9,188 nucleotides of DNA from an uncultured Bariatricus sp. (GTDB lineage: Bacteria; Bacillota; Clostridia; Lachnospirales; Lachnospiraceae), in assembly GCA_934320645.1 (NCBI GenBank), contig CAKRFP010000056.1, positions 1-9,188 on the forward strand. The letters run 5' to 3'. The notes beneath the pieces were generated by a model. The model worked only from the letters and a program-made list of their open reading frames with translations. It had not been told where the DNA came from and searched no databases. Every line of letters begins with the position of its first letter. Within the stretch, counting starts at the first letter, position 1. This document shows, one piece after another, positions 1 to 6,623 of this stretch. The position numbers were made by a program, and so were the translations under genes.

Positions 1-1362
1 GAGACAAAAGACGGTCTGGAATATTATCTGGCTGATAAGCTTGATATTTCAGAAGATGGTCTTACCTACACACTTCATATTAATGACAAAGCAACATGGA
101 GTGATGGGGAACCGGTTACAGTAAAAGATATTAAATTTACCATTGATTATGGTGTATTGGCTTATGGCGGACCTACATCATTTACCAAGGTAAATGGAGG
201 AGATGTGCAGATCAACGAAATTGATGATAAGACAATGGAATTTGTACTTCCATCAGTATATGATAACTATGTCAGAACATTATCTCAGTTCTATCCAATG
301 CCGGCACATGCATTTGATAATGATCCGTCAAAGATTGATGACAGTACATACTTCAAAACACCGGGTATGGCTACTTCCGGAGCATATGTAGTAAGCGAAA
401 TTAACGAAGATAGTTTTGTTTATACAGCAAGAGATGACTACTACAGAGGAACTCCTTCTGTTAAGAAAGTCGTTATGAAAACAATCGGCAGCGGAAGCAC
501 AAAACAGATCGAATTTGAAAATGGCGGAATTGATTACATGCGTGTTACAAGCGCAGAAGATCTGAAGAAATACAAAGGGGAGTCTGATAAATACAATATG
601 TACAGTATATCAGAAGCTCGTCTTAATTACCTTCAGTTAAACCCACACGGACCGGTAATGTCTACATTATCTCAGGATGCAAGAAAAGCAATCTTCCTTG
701 CACTTGACAAAGATGCAATCGTTGATTTTGCATGGGGATCAGATGAACTCGCAGAGCCGGCGAACAGCCTTATTACACCGGATCAGTCTATTTACAATAA
801 AGACTGTAAAGGATATAACGTCAATCTGGAAGAAGCAAAAAAACTTGCAAAATCATCTGGATTGGAAGGAAAAGAACTTACTTATATTTACAATTCAGAC
901 CGTGCAAATATGGAAGCTGTAGCAACTGTCGTGCAGCAGCAGTTAGCTGAAATCGGCGTAACAGTAAATATTGAAAGCTGCGATACTTCTACATTCTTCC
1001 CACGTTTCTTTGCAAGCAAAGATAAAGAACTGGCTACAACATGGGATCTTGGTACAAACGGATGGGATTCACAGCGTGGATCAAACTGTGGACAGGCAAT
1101 CAGCTACTTTACAAATCGTCTCTGTGATTGTGGATACAGTGATGAAGTTTCAGGACTTGCTCAGAAAGCCATGGGAACTGCAGATGCGAAAGAAAAACAG
1201 GAACTTTGGAATACAATTCAGGACAAAGCTTTGGAAGAATGCTGGGAATACCCACTTACATATACAAACTTTGTTATGGTTTCACAGAAAAATGTTACTG
1301 GTTTAGATGGTTCGTCAGTAGTTCCAGAATTCATTGATTACTTATCTATTCATGTGGATTAA
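1..1362 (+). CDS. Peptide ABC transporter substrate-binding protein, family 5 (5'-truncated by window edge)
   Basis: This is the extracytoplasmic solute receptor of a peptide/nickel-type (SBP_bac_5, DppA/OppA-like) ABC importer. The reading frame is open from base 1, so the N-terminus, including the expected lipoprotein signal, lies outside the window; 453 residues are visible. The family hallmark is seen near the start: a DGLTYTLHI strand, then WSDGEPVTVKDIKFTIDY. Further family-typical segments are the SGAYVV region, YYRGTPSVKKVV, the stretch LNYLQLNP and a C-terminal IQDKALEECWEYPLTY. A TTG at 157 could be read as a start but sits inside the conserved domain and has no meaning as one. Six cysteines occur in the C-terminal two thirds, which is many for an exported binding protein. 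The ligand cannot be told from sequence; peptide uptake is inferred from the family and from the linked permease and ATPase genes. Confidence 0.93.
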   Translation, partial: ETKDGLEYYLADKLDISEDGLTYTLHINDKATWSDGEPVTVKDIKFTIDYGVLAYGGPTSFTKVNGGDVQINEIDDKTMEFVLPSVYDNYVRTLSQFYPMPAHAFDNDPSKIDDSTYFKTPGMATSGAYVVSEINEDSFVYTARDDYYRGTPSVKKVVMKTIGSGSTKQIEFENGGIDYMRVTSAEDLKKYKGESDKYNMYSISEARLNYLQLNPHGPVMSTLSQDARKAIFLALDKDAIVDFAWGSDELAEPANSLITPDQSIYNKDCKGYNVNLEEAKKLAKSSGLEGKELTYIYNSDRANMEAVATVVQQQLAEIGVTVNIESCDTSTFFPRFFASKDKELATTWDLGTNGWDSQRGSNCGQAISYFTNRLCDCGYSDEVSGLAQKAMGTADAKEKQELWNTIQDKALEECWEYPLTYTNFVMVSQKNVTGLDGSSVVPEFIDYLSIHVD

Positions 1363-1389
1363 AAATTTACACTAGCTGAAAAGCATACG

Positions 1390-1428
1390 GAATGTGGCAT
1401 GCCTTTAAAGTAAAGACAAGCCACATTC
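1390..1428 (+). terminator. Hairpin between binding-protein and permease genes (leaky terminator or mRNA-stability element)
   Basis: A perfect 9-bp inverted repeat, GAATGTGGC (1390-1398) and GCCACATTC (1420-1428), encloses a 21-nt loop. Inside the loop a second repeat, CTTTA (1403-1407) and TAAAG (1411-1415), can extend the structure. Only a broken T-rich stretch follows, so it is not a classic strong terminator. In operons of binding-protein transporters such a structure commonly protects the upstream transcript or partly stops transcription, so that the receptor is made in excess over the permeases. That role is inferred from position. Confidence 0.6.
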
Positions 1429-1462
1429 TTTCATATATTCGGTTTTACAGAGAGGAATACTT

Positions 1463-2428
1463 ATGTGGAAATATTGTTTAAAAAAGACGGCTCAGGTAGT
1501 AATCGTAATGATATTGATTTCCTTTTTTTCATTTGCAATTGTCTATTTTGCACCAGGTGATATATCGGATATGTATGTAAATCCGGAAATGACAGAAGAA
1601 CAGAAAGCTAATGTGATTGCGCAATTGGGGTTGGATAAGAGTATGACAGAGCAGTATTTTGCCTGGGCTAAACGTGCGGTACACGGAGATTTAGGTGTAT
1701 CCTTATCTAATAAGTCGGCTGTATGGCCACAGTTTATGCAGCGTCTTCCGGCAACGATCATACTTATGGGAAGTTCTATGATCTTGTCGCTTTTGCTTGC
1801 AATCCCACTTGGCTTATGGTCGGGTTATAAGAAGAACTCATGGCTTGATAACTTGATCAGTTCGTTAGCGTATATGGGAATGTCCATACCGTCTTTCTGG
1901 TTTGGCATGCTGCTTATTATTGTATTTGCTGCGGTATTAAAGGTATTGCCTTCTTCCGGTATGCATACCGTTGGAAATGTATCTGCATTTGATACGTTCC
2001 AACATATGATTCTTCCATGTATTACGCTTAGTATCGGTCATGTCGCGGTTTATATCCGTTATATCCGTGCAAATACCATCGGACAGTTAAGCGAAGAGTA
2101 TGTACTTACCGCCGAAGCAAAGGGAGATTCTCAGACGAAAATTTTATTCCGACATGTATTGAAGAACACGCTGTTGCCTATCATTACATTAATGGGAATG
2201 AATCTGGCATCTTTGGTATGTGGATCCTTTATTGTAGAGAGTGTCTTTGGATGGCCGGGAATTGGAACCTTTGCGATGTCTGCGATTGGTTCAAGGGATT
2301 ATCCGGTAATCATGGCGTATGTTATGCTTTCTGGTTTTCTTTTGGTAGTCGGTAATTTTATTGCAGATTTATTGTATGCCTTTGTTGATCCAAGAATTAA
2401 ACGGGGAGGTGCATCCGGTGGGAAATAA
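1463..2428 (+). CDS. Peptide ABC transporter permease, DppB/OppB-like
   Basis: This is the first of the two membrane subunits forming the translocation channel of the peptide importer. The 321-residue length is normal for the DppB/OppB family. Residues 9-30 form the first hydrophobic helix, ending in the family-typical FAPGD. A periplasmic-side loop carries LGLDKSMTEQYFAWAKRAVHGDLG (about 55-78), a conserved block in this family. Helices follow around 97-120, 132-163, 180-200, 235-258 and 283-307. The cytoplasmic EAA-type coupling loop lies around 213-239 (YVLTAEAKG, then LPI) and contacts an ATPase. The C-terminus YAFVDPRIK is typical. The start ATG is preceded by GAGAGGAA at suitable distance. 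The downstream permease gene begins inside the 3' end of this one, which indicates coupled translation. Confidence 0.95.
   Translation: MWKYCLKKTAQVVIVMILISFFSFAIVYFAPGDISDMYVNPEMTEEQKANVIAQLGLDKSMTEQYFAWAKRAVHGDLGVSLSNKSAVWPQFMQRLPATIILMGSSMILSLLLAIPLGLWSGYKKNSWLDNLISSLAYMGMSIPSFWFGMLLIIVFAAVLKVLPSSGMHTVGNVSAFDTFQHMILPCITLSIGHVAVYIRYIRANTIGQLSEEYVLTAEAKGDSQTKILFRHVLKNTLLPIITLMGMNLASLVCGSFIVESVFGWPGIGTFAMSAIGSRDYPVIMAYVMLSGFLLVVGNFIADLLYAFVDPRIKRGGASGGK
2403..2410 (+). promoter_or_regulatory. Ribosome binding site that sets a GTG start for the second permease
   Basis: GGGGAGGT lies 7 nt before the GTG at 2418, inside the 3' end of the preceding permease gene. It is the best ribosome site near this start. 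An ATG at 2361 in the same frame has no such site and would add an unrelated N-terminal stretch read from the upstream gene. Confidence 0.75.
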
Positions 2429-3335
2429 TATAGTAATAACCAACGATTCGTTTGCAAAACTGGAAAAAAAGAAAACAGTAGAAGTTTCTGTGGAGAGACA
2501 GAGTGTATGGAAAGATATCTGGAAAGAACTAAGGAAAAACAAAGTTGCTATGGTAAGTGTCGTACTTCTTGCCATTCTCATCATTGCTGTTCTTTTGGCA
2601 CCTCTTAGTCCTTACGATCCTTATAAGTTAGATGCCTCTCAAAAGCTGCAGGGTATTTCATCCAGTCACTGGTTTGGCACAGATGAGTACGGAAGAGATT
2701 ATTTTACCAGAACCTTATATGGTGGAAGAGTTTCTTTGCTGGTGGGATTCATGTCTATGATCATGACGGTTGTAATCGGAACATCATTAGGTGTATTCTC
2801 CGGTTATGTCGGAGGAAAAGTGGATATGTTTTTGATGAGCTTCACAGATATTTTTCTTGCTCTTCCGAGTATGCTGTTAATGGTTATTTTAAATACCTTT
2901 TTAAAGCCTGGTTTACCGACTCTGATTGTTGTATTGAGTCTGTTTTCCTGGGCATCCGTCGCAAGAATTACGAGAGCGGAGACAATGTCATTAAAGGAAC
3001 GAGATTTTGTGGTGGCTACACAGAATCTGGGGGCATCAAACTTCCGCGTGATCGTTAAACATATTATCCCTAATATTTTAGGACCGGTTATTGTTGCTGC
3101 AAGTTTGAGTGTGGCAAATGCAATTCTGATGGAATCTTCTTTGAGCTTCCTGGGATTAGGTGTGCAGATTCCACGTGCATCCTGGGGAAGTATGCTTCAG
3201 GGAGCACAGGCACATATTTTGGATTACCCTTTATTGGCAGTATATCCGGGCGTAATGATCCTAATTACAGTTTTGAGCTTTAATTTACTGGGAGATATTC
3301 TGAGAAACGCATTAGAACCTAAAATTGTAGAATAG
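2418..3335 (+). CDS. Peptide ABC transporter permease, DppC/OppC-like (GTG start)
   Basis: This is the second membrane subunit of the importer. From the GTG at 2418 it gives 305 residues, the usual family length, and overlaps the upstream permease by 11 nt. The N-terminal cytoplasmic segment includes VWKDIWKELRKNKVAM (about 30-45), followed by the first helix (45-62) and the strongly conserved HWFGTDEYGRD block (84-94) with RTLYGGRVSLLVG after it. Those features mark the OppC_N/DppC type rather than DppB. Further hydrophobic helices lie around 105-130, 148-160, 168-182, 222-240 and 274-292. The EAA-type coupling loop is around 197-219 (FVVATQNLGASNF, ending HIIPN). The segment ESSLSFLGLGVQIP (239-252), then WG, is also typical. 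It is expected to pair with the DppB-like subunit in the cytoplasmic membrane. Confidence 0.95.
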   Translation: MGNNIVITNDSFAKLEKKKTVEVSVERQSVWKDIWKELRKNKVAMVSVVLLAILIIAVLLAPLSPYDPYKLDASQKLQGISSSHWFGTDEYGRDYFTRTLYGGRVSLLVGFMSMIMTVVIGTSLGVFSGYVGGKVDMFLMSFTDIFLALPSMLLMVILNTFLKPGLPTLIVVLSLFSWASVARITRAETMSLKERDFVVATQNLGASNFRVIVKHIIPNILGPVIVAASLSVANAILMESSLSFLGLGVQIPRASWGSMLQGAQAHILDYPLLAVYPGVMILITVLSFNLLGDILRNALEPKIVE

Positions 3336-3362
3336 CAAAATATGCAGTAACCACCTTAGTGA

Positions 3363-3368
3363 AAGGGA
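3363..3368 (+). promoter_or_regulatory. Ribosome binding site for the first ATPase gene
   Basis: AAGGGA ends 8 nt before the ATG at 3377. It favours that codon over the in-frame GTG at 3359, which would lie upstream of the site. Confidence 0.55.
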
Positions 3369-3376
3369 TAGAAAAA

Positions 3377-4381
3377 ATGAATAATTTATTAGAAATGAAA
3401 CATGTGGCTGTGAATTTTGCTGCATATGGAGGCACTGTGCAGGCGGTGCGTGATATATCGTTTTCTATTGAAGAAGGACAGACGGTTGCACTGGTAGGTG
3501 AATCGGGTTGTGGAAAATCGATTACAGCGAAAACTATTATGGGGCTTGTAAAAAAGCCGGGAAAAGTAATGGAAGGAAGCCAGATCATATTTGAAGGTAC
3601 AGATATCGCAAGATATTCTTCTAAGGAGTGGAGAAAATTCCGTGGCAAAGAATGTTCTATGATTTTTCAGGATGCACTTGTTTCTTTAAATCCAACCATG
3701 AAAATCGGAAAGCAGATCATGGAAAGTCTTGACAATCATGCCGTAACGACTTCTAAAGAAGAAAAAAAGAAAAAAGTAATCGATATGCTGAAGTTAACAG
3801 GCATTGCAGACGCTGAAAAATGTCTTGAAAAGTATCCCCATGAGTTATCTGGTGGAATGCGGCAGAGGATTATGATCGCAATTGCATTGATTTCTCATCC
3901 GAAATTGTTGATTGCTGATGAACCAACCACATCTTTGGATGTAACGATCCAGGCGCAGATTCTGGCTGAAATGAAAGCCTTGCAGAAAAAACTGAATATG
4001 GCAATTCTGCTGATTACACATGATTTGGGAATTGTGGCGGATGTGGCTGATAAAATTGTAGTTATGTACGCCGGGAAAATTGTAGAAGAGGGCACGGTCA
4101 GAGAGATTTTCTATCATCCGGTTCATCCATATACAAAAGCCCTTTTAAATTCCGTTCCACGACTGGACAGAGACGGAAAAGAAATGCTTTGTACCATAGA
4201 AGGAAACATTCCGGATATGACAAATCCGCCGAAGGGATGTGCATTTTGTGAAAGATGTCCGCATGCCATGAATATTTGTGCACAGTATATGCCGGAGGAA
4301 AAAACGGTATCTTCCAGTCACAGGGCATCTTGCTGGATGATGGATGAACGTGCCGCAAAGGGAGGTGTTGCACATGCCTAG
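3377..4381 (+). CDS. Peptide ABC transporter ATP-binding protein, DppD/OppD-like
   Basis: This is one of two cytoplasmic ATPases that power the importer. From the ATG at 3377 it has 334 residues. Visible motifs are Walker A GESGCGKS (41-48), the Q-loop glutamine in IFQDA (98), signature LSGGM (157-161), Walker B LLIADEP (177-183) and the switch histidine in LLITHD (215). After the ATPase core comes the oligopeptide-type C-terminal extension beginning HPVHPYTKALL, with cysteines at 288, 291, 294 and 301; cysteines at this place bind a [4Fe-4S] cluster in some characterised Dpp ATPases, so a cluster is possible here. A GTG at 3359 in frame could add six residues, but AAGGGA (3363-3368) sits 8 nt before the ATG and supports the later start. 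The gene ends inside the next ATPase gene. Confidence 0.95.
   Translation: MNNLLEMKHVAVNFAAYGGTVQAVRDISFSIEEGQTVALVGESGCGKSITAKTIMGLVKKPGKVMEGSQIIFEGTDIARYSSKEWRKFRGKECSMIFQDALVSLNPTMKIGKQIMESLDNHAVTTSKEEKKKKVIDMLKLTGIADAEKCLEKYPHELSGGMRQRIMIAIALISHPKLLIADEPTTSLDVTIQAQILAEMKALQKKLNMAILLITHDLGIVADVADKIVVMYAGKIVEEGTVREIFYHPVHPYTKALLNSVPRLDRDGKEMLCTIEGNIPDMTNPPKGCAFCERCPHAMNICAQYMPEEKTVSSSHRASCWMMDERAAKGGVAHA
4361..4367 (+). promoter_or_regulatory. Ribosome binding site for the second ATPase gene, inside the first
   Basis: GGAGGTG lies 6 nt before the ATG at 4374 and within the last codons of the preceding ATPase gene. It decides the start at 4374; an earlier in-frame ATG at 4344 lacks a comparable site. 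Confidence 0.75.
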
Positions 4382-5342
4382 TCAAAAGAAAATCTTAGAA
4401 GTTAAAAATTTGAAAAAATATTTTCCGGCTGCTCAAAAACAACAGTTAAAGGCTGTTGATAATGTGTCATTTGATATTTACGAAGGTGAGACCCTGGGAA
4501 TTGTTGGTGAATCCGGATGTGGGAAAACAACCTGTGGAAAAACCTGTCTTGGAATGTATCCGGTAACAGATGGCGAGGTTCTGTTTCACGGGAAAAACAT
4601 TCATACGATGTCAAAGAAAGAACGGTTTGCATTTACAAAACGAGTGCAAATGATTTTCCAAGATCCGTATGCTTCTCTTGACCCACACCAAAGGGTTTAT
4701 GATATAATAGCAGAAGGAATCCAGATTCATGGGATGGCGAAAAATAAAACGGAAGAAAAAAAGATGGTAGCGGAACTACTTGAGATGGTTGGATTGAATG
4801 CAGAGCATGCAGCGAGAAATGTCCACGAGTTTTCAGGTGGGCAGCGTCAGAGGATTGGAATTGCCAGAGCACTTTCCGTTAATCCGGAATTCTTGTTTTG
4901 TGATGAGCCTATTTCAGCATTAGATGTTTCGATACAGGCACAGATTATAAATCTGCTTATGAAATTACAGAAAGAAAAAAATCTGACCATGTTGTTTATC
5001 GCACATGACCTGTCTATTGTAAAACATATATCAGATCGTATAGGGGTAATGTACTTGGGGAAAATGGTAGAACTTACAGAATCCTCTAAGTTATATGTTG
5101 ATCCAAAACATCCTTATACGAGAGCTCTTTTATCAGCGGTTCCGATTGCGGATCCTGAGGCATCAGCACAAAAAGAGCGTATTATGTTAAAAGGCGATGT
5201 TCCAAGTCCGGTGAATCCACCAGTTGGATGCAGATTTGCAGGACGCTGTGAAAACTGTATGGAGATCTGCCGTAAGGAAGAACCTCAGATGATAGAGATT
5301 GTTCCGGGACATTATGTAGCATGTCACCTGTATAATGACTAA
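4374..5342 (+). CDS. Peptide ABC transporter ATP-binding protein, DppF/OppF-like
   Basis: This is the second ATPase subunit of the importer, 322 residues from the ATG at 4374, overlapping the previous gene by 8 nt. Motifs seen are Walker A GESGCGKT (45-52), Q-loop IFQDPYASLDP (Q96), signature FSGGQ (153-157), Walker B FLFCDEP (173-179) and the switch histidine in FIAHD (211). The QDPYASLDP form and the KKYFP N-terminus are characteristic of the OppF/DppF branch, so this is the partner of the DppD-like subunit rather than a duplicate. The C-terminal extension starts at HPYTRALLSAVP and carries cysteines 286, 292, 295 and 299 (GCRFAGRC...C...C), a possible metal or iron-sulfur site. No terminator is visible in the 37 nt that follow, so transcription probably continues into the PLP-enzyme gene. 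Confidence 0.95.
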   Translation: MPSQKKILEVKNLKKYFPAAQKQQLKAVDNVSFDIYEGETLGIVGESGCGKTTCGKTCLGMYPVTDGEVLFHGKNIHTMSKKERFAFTKRVQMIFQDPYASLDPHQRVYDIIAEGIQIHGMAKNKTEEKKMVAELLEMVGLNAEHAARNVHEFSGGQRQRIGIARALSVNPEFLFCDEPISALDVSIQAQIINLLMKLQKEKNLTMLFIAHDLSIVKHISDRIGVMYLGKMVELTESSKLYVDPKHPYTRALLSAVPIADPEASAQKERIMLKGDVPSPVNPPVGCRFAGRCENCMEICRKEEPQMIEIVPGHYVACHLYND

Positions 5343-5364
5343 AAGAAAAAAAGTGTATGTAACA

Positions 5365-5370
5365 GAGGAG
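5365..5370 (+). promoter_or_regulatory. Ribosome binding site for the MalY/PatB-like gene
   Basis: GAGGAG lies 9 nt before the ATG at 5380. It supports that start over an in-frame ATG at 5335, which overlaps the stop codon of the ATPase gene and would add 15 lysine- and glutamate-rich residues with no family counterpart. Confidence 0.7.
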
Positions 5371-5379
5371 AAAGAAAAA

Positions 5380-6594
5380 ATGAAGTACGATTTTACAAGT
5401 ATTATTGACCGTAAAGGAAAAGATGCCCTTGCAGTGGATATCCTTCCAAATATGCTTGGACCGGGGAAAAAAGTAGAAGTAAGAGAAGGAATGGATTATA
5501 TTCCGATGTGGGTTGCGGACATGAATTTTCCGGCGCTCCCGAAGATCACCGAAGCGATCATCGAAAGAGCCAAACATCCGACCTATGGATATTTTATTAC
5601 CAGAGATGAGTATTACAACAGCATCATCAAGTGGCATGAAGAACGGAATCATGTGACTGGACTGAAAAAAGAACATATCGGTTATGAGAATGGAGTTTTA
5701 GGCGGCGTGGCAAGTGCACTTCACGCAGTCTGCTCACAGGGTGACAATGTCCTTGTCCATGCACCGACTTACATAGGATTTACCGGTACGCTGAACAACA
5801 ATGGCTACCATATCATCCACAGCCCGCTGAAAAAGGATGAAGAAGGCATCTGGAGGATGGACTTTGAGGATATGGAAGAGAAGATCGTGAAAAACAAGAT
5901 CCATGCAGCCGTTTTCTGTTCACCGCACAATCCGACCGGCCGTGTATGGGAGCGCTGGGAAATTGAGAAAGCAATGGAAATCTATAAAAAATACGATGTG
6001 ACCGTCATTTCCGATGAAATCTGGTCCGACATTATTTTATATGGAAACGAGCATATCCCAACCCAGTCGGTCTCTGAAGATGCAAGAAACAGAACGGTTG
6101 CTTTATACGCACCGTCAAAGACCTTCAACCTTGCCGGACTGATCGGAAGCTACCATATCATTTACAACAAACGTTTAAATGACCGGGTATTAAAAGAGTC
6201 CTCTCTGTGCCATTACAATTCAATGAATGTGCTGTCCATGCATGCACTGATGGGCGCATACACACCGGAAGGACAGGAATGGGTAGGCGAGCTTCGTGAA
6301 GTGATCGGGGAAAATGTAGCGTATGCCTGTGACTATATCGACAAACATTTTGAAGGGGTTTCCGTATCCAGACCGCAGGGAACCTATATGCTGTTCGTGG
6401 ACTGTGAAGAATGGTGTAAAGCGCATGATAAGAGCATCGAGGATGTTCTGAAAATGGGATATGAAGCAGGTGTGTTCTGGCAGAACGGAAAGCCATTCCA
6501 TGGTGAATGGTATATCCGTATGAACCTTGCACTGCCGACATCCAGAGTGAAAGAAGCATTTGACCGTCTGGATAAATATGTATTCAATGCTTAA
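5380..6594 (+). CDS. MalY/PatB-family PLP-dependent enzyme (probable cystathionine/cysteine-conjugate beta-lyase)
   Basis: This is a cytosolic fold-type I pyridoxal-phosphate enzyme of the class I/II aminotransferase superfamily. The MalY/PatB subgroup mostly catalyses beta-elimination from cystathionine, cysteine or cysteine S-conjugates, giving a thiol, pyruvate and ammonia. From ATG 5380 it has 404 residues, a usual length. The N-terminus YDFTSIIDRKGKDA and the block MWVADMNF (43-50) identify the subgroup; most members I know read ADMDF there, so the asparagine is a small deviation. Cofactor residues seen are the NPTGR turn (184-188), aspartate 212 in VISDEIWSD, and the Schiff-base lysine 247 in APSKTFNLAGL. 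Arginine 380 in YIRMNLALP is the expected carboxylate-binding residue. Lying 37 nt after the peptide importer, it may act on imported peptide-derived sulfur amino acids. True aminotransferase activity cannot be excluded. Confidence 0.9.
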   Translation: MKYDFTSIIDRKGKDALAVDILPNMLGPGKKVEVREGMDYIPMWVADMNFPALPKITEAIIERAKHPTYGYFITRDEYYNSIIKWHEERNHVTGLKKEHIGYENGVLGGVASALHAVCSQGDNVLVHAPTYIGFTGTLNNNGYHIIHSPLKKDEEGIWRMDFEDMEEKIVKNKIHAAVFCSPHNPTGRVWERWEIEKAMEIYKKYDVTVISDEIWSDIILYGNEHIPTQSVSEDARNRTVALYAPSKTFNLAGLIGSYHIIYNKRLNDRVLKESSLCHYNSMNVLSMHALMGAYTPEGQEWVGELREVIGENVAYACDYIDKHFEGVSVSRPQGTYMLFVDCEEWCKAHDKSIEDVLKMGYEAGVFWQNGKPFHGEWYIRMNLALPTSRVKEAFDRLDKYVFNA

Positions 6595-6606
6595 AATGCA
6601 TACAAT

Positions 6607-6614
6607 AAAGGAGG
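6607..6614 (+). promoter_or_regulatory. Consensus ribosome binding site for the HgdB/YjiM-like gene
   Basis: AAAGGAGG, a near-perfect anti-Shine-Dalgarno match, ends 9 nt before the ATG at 6624. It predicts strong translation of the iron-sulfur protein relative to its neighbours. Confidence 0.75.
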
Positions 6615-6623
6615 AAAATAAAA

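Noticed and set aside
5335..5379. Earlier ATG start for the MalY/PatB-like gene overlapping the ATPase stop codon
   Set aside because: It would put the GAGGAG ribosome site inside the gene and add 15 charged residues with no family match; ATG 5380 is well placed.
5182..5676. Minus-strand open frame of about 164 codons
   Set aside because: It is antisense to the end of the ATPase gene and the start of the PLP-enzyme gene; the product looks like a Phe/Ser/His-rich antisense artefact.
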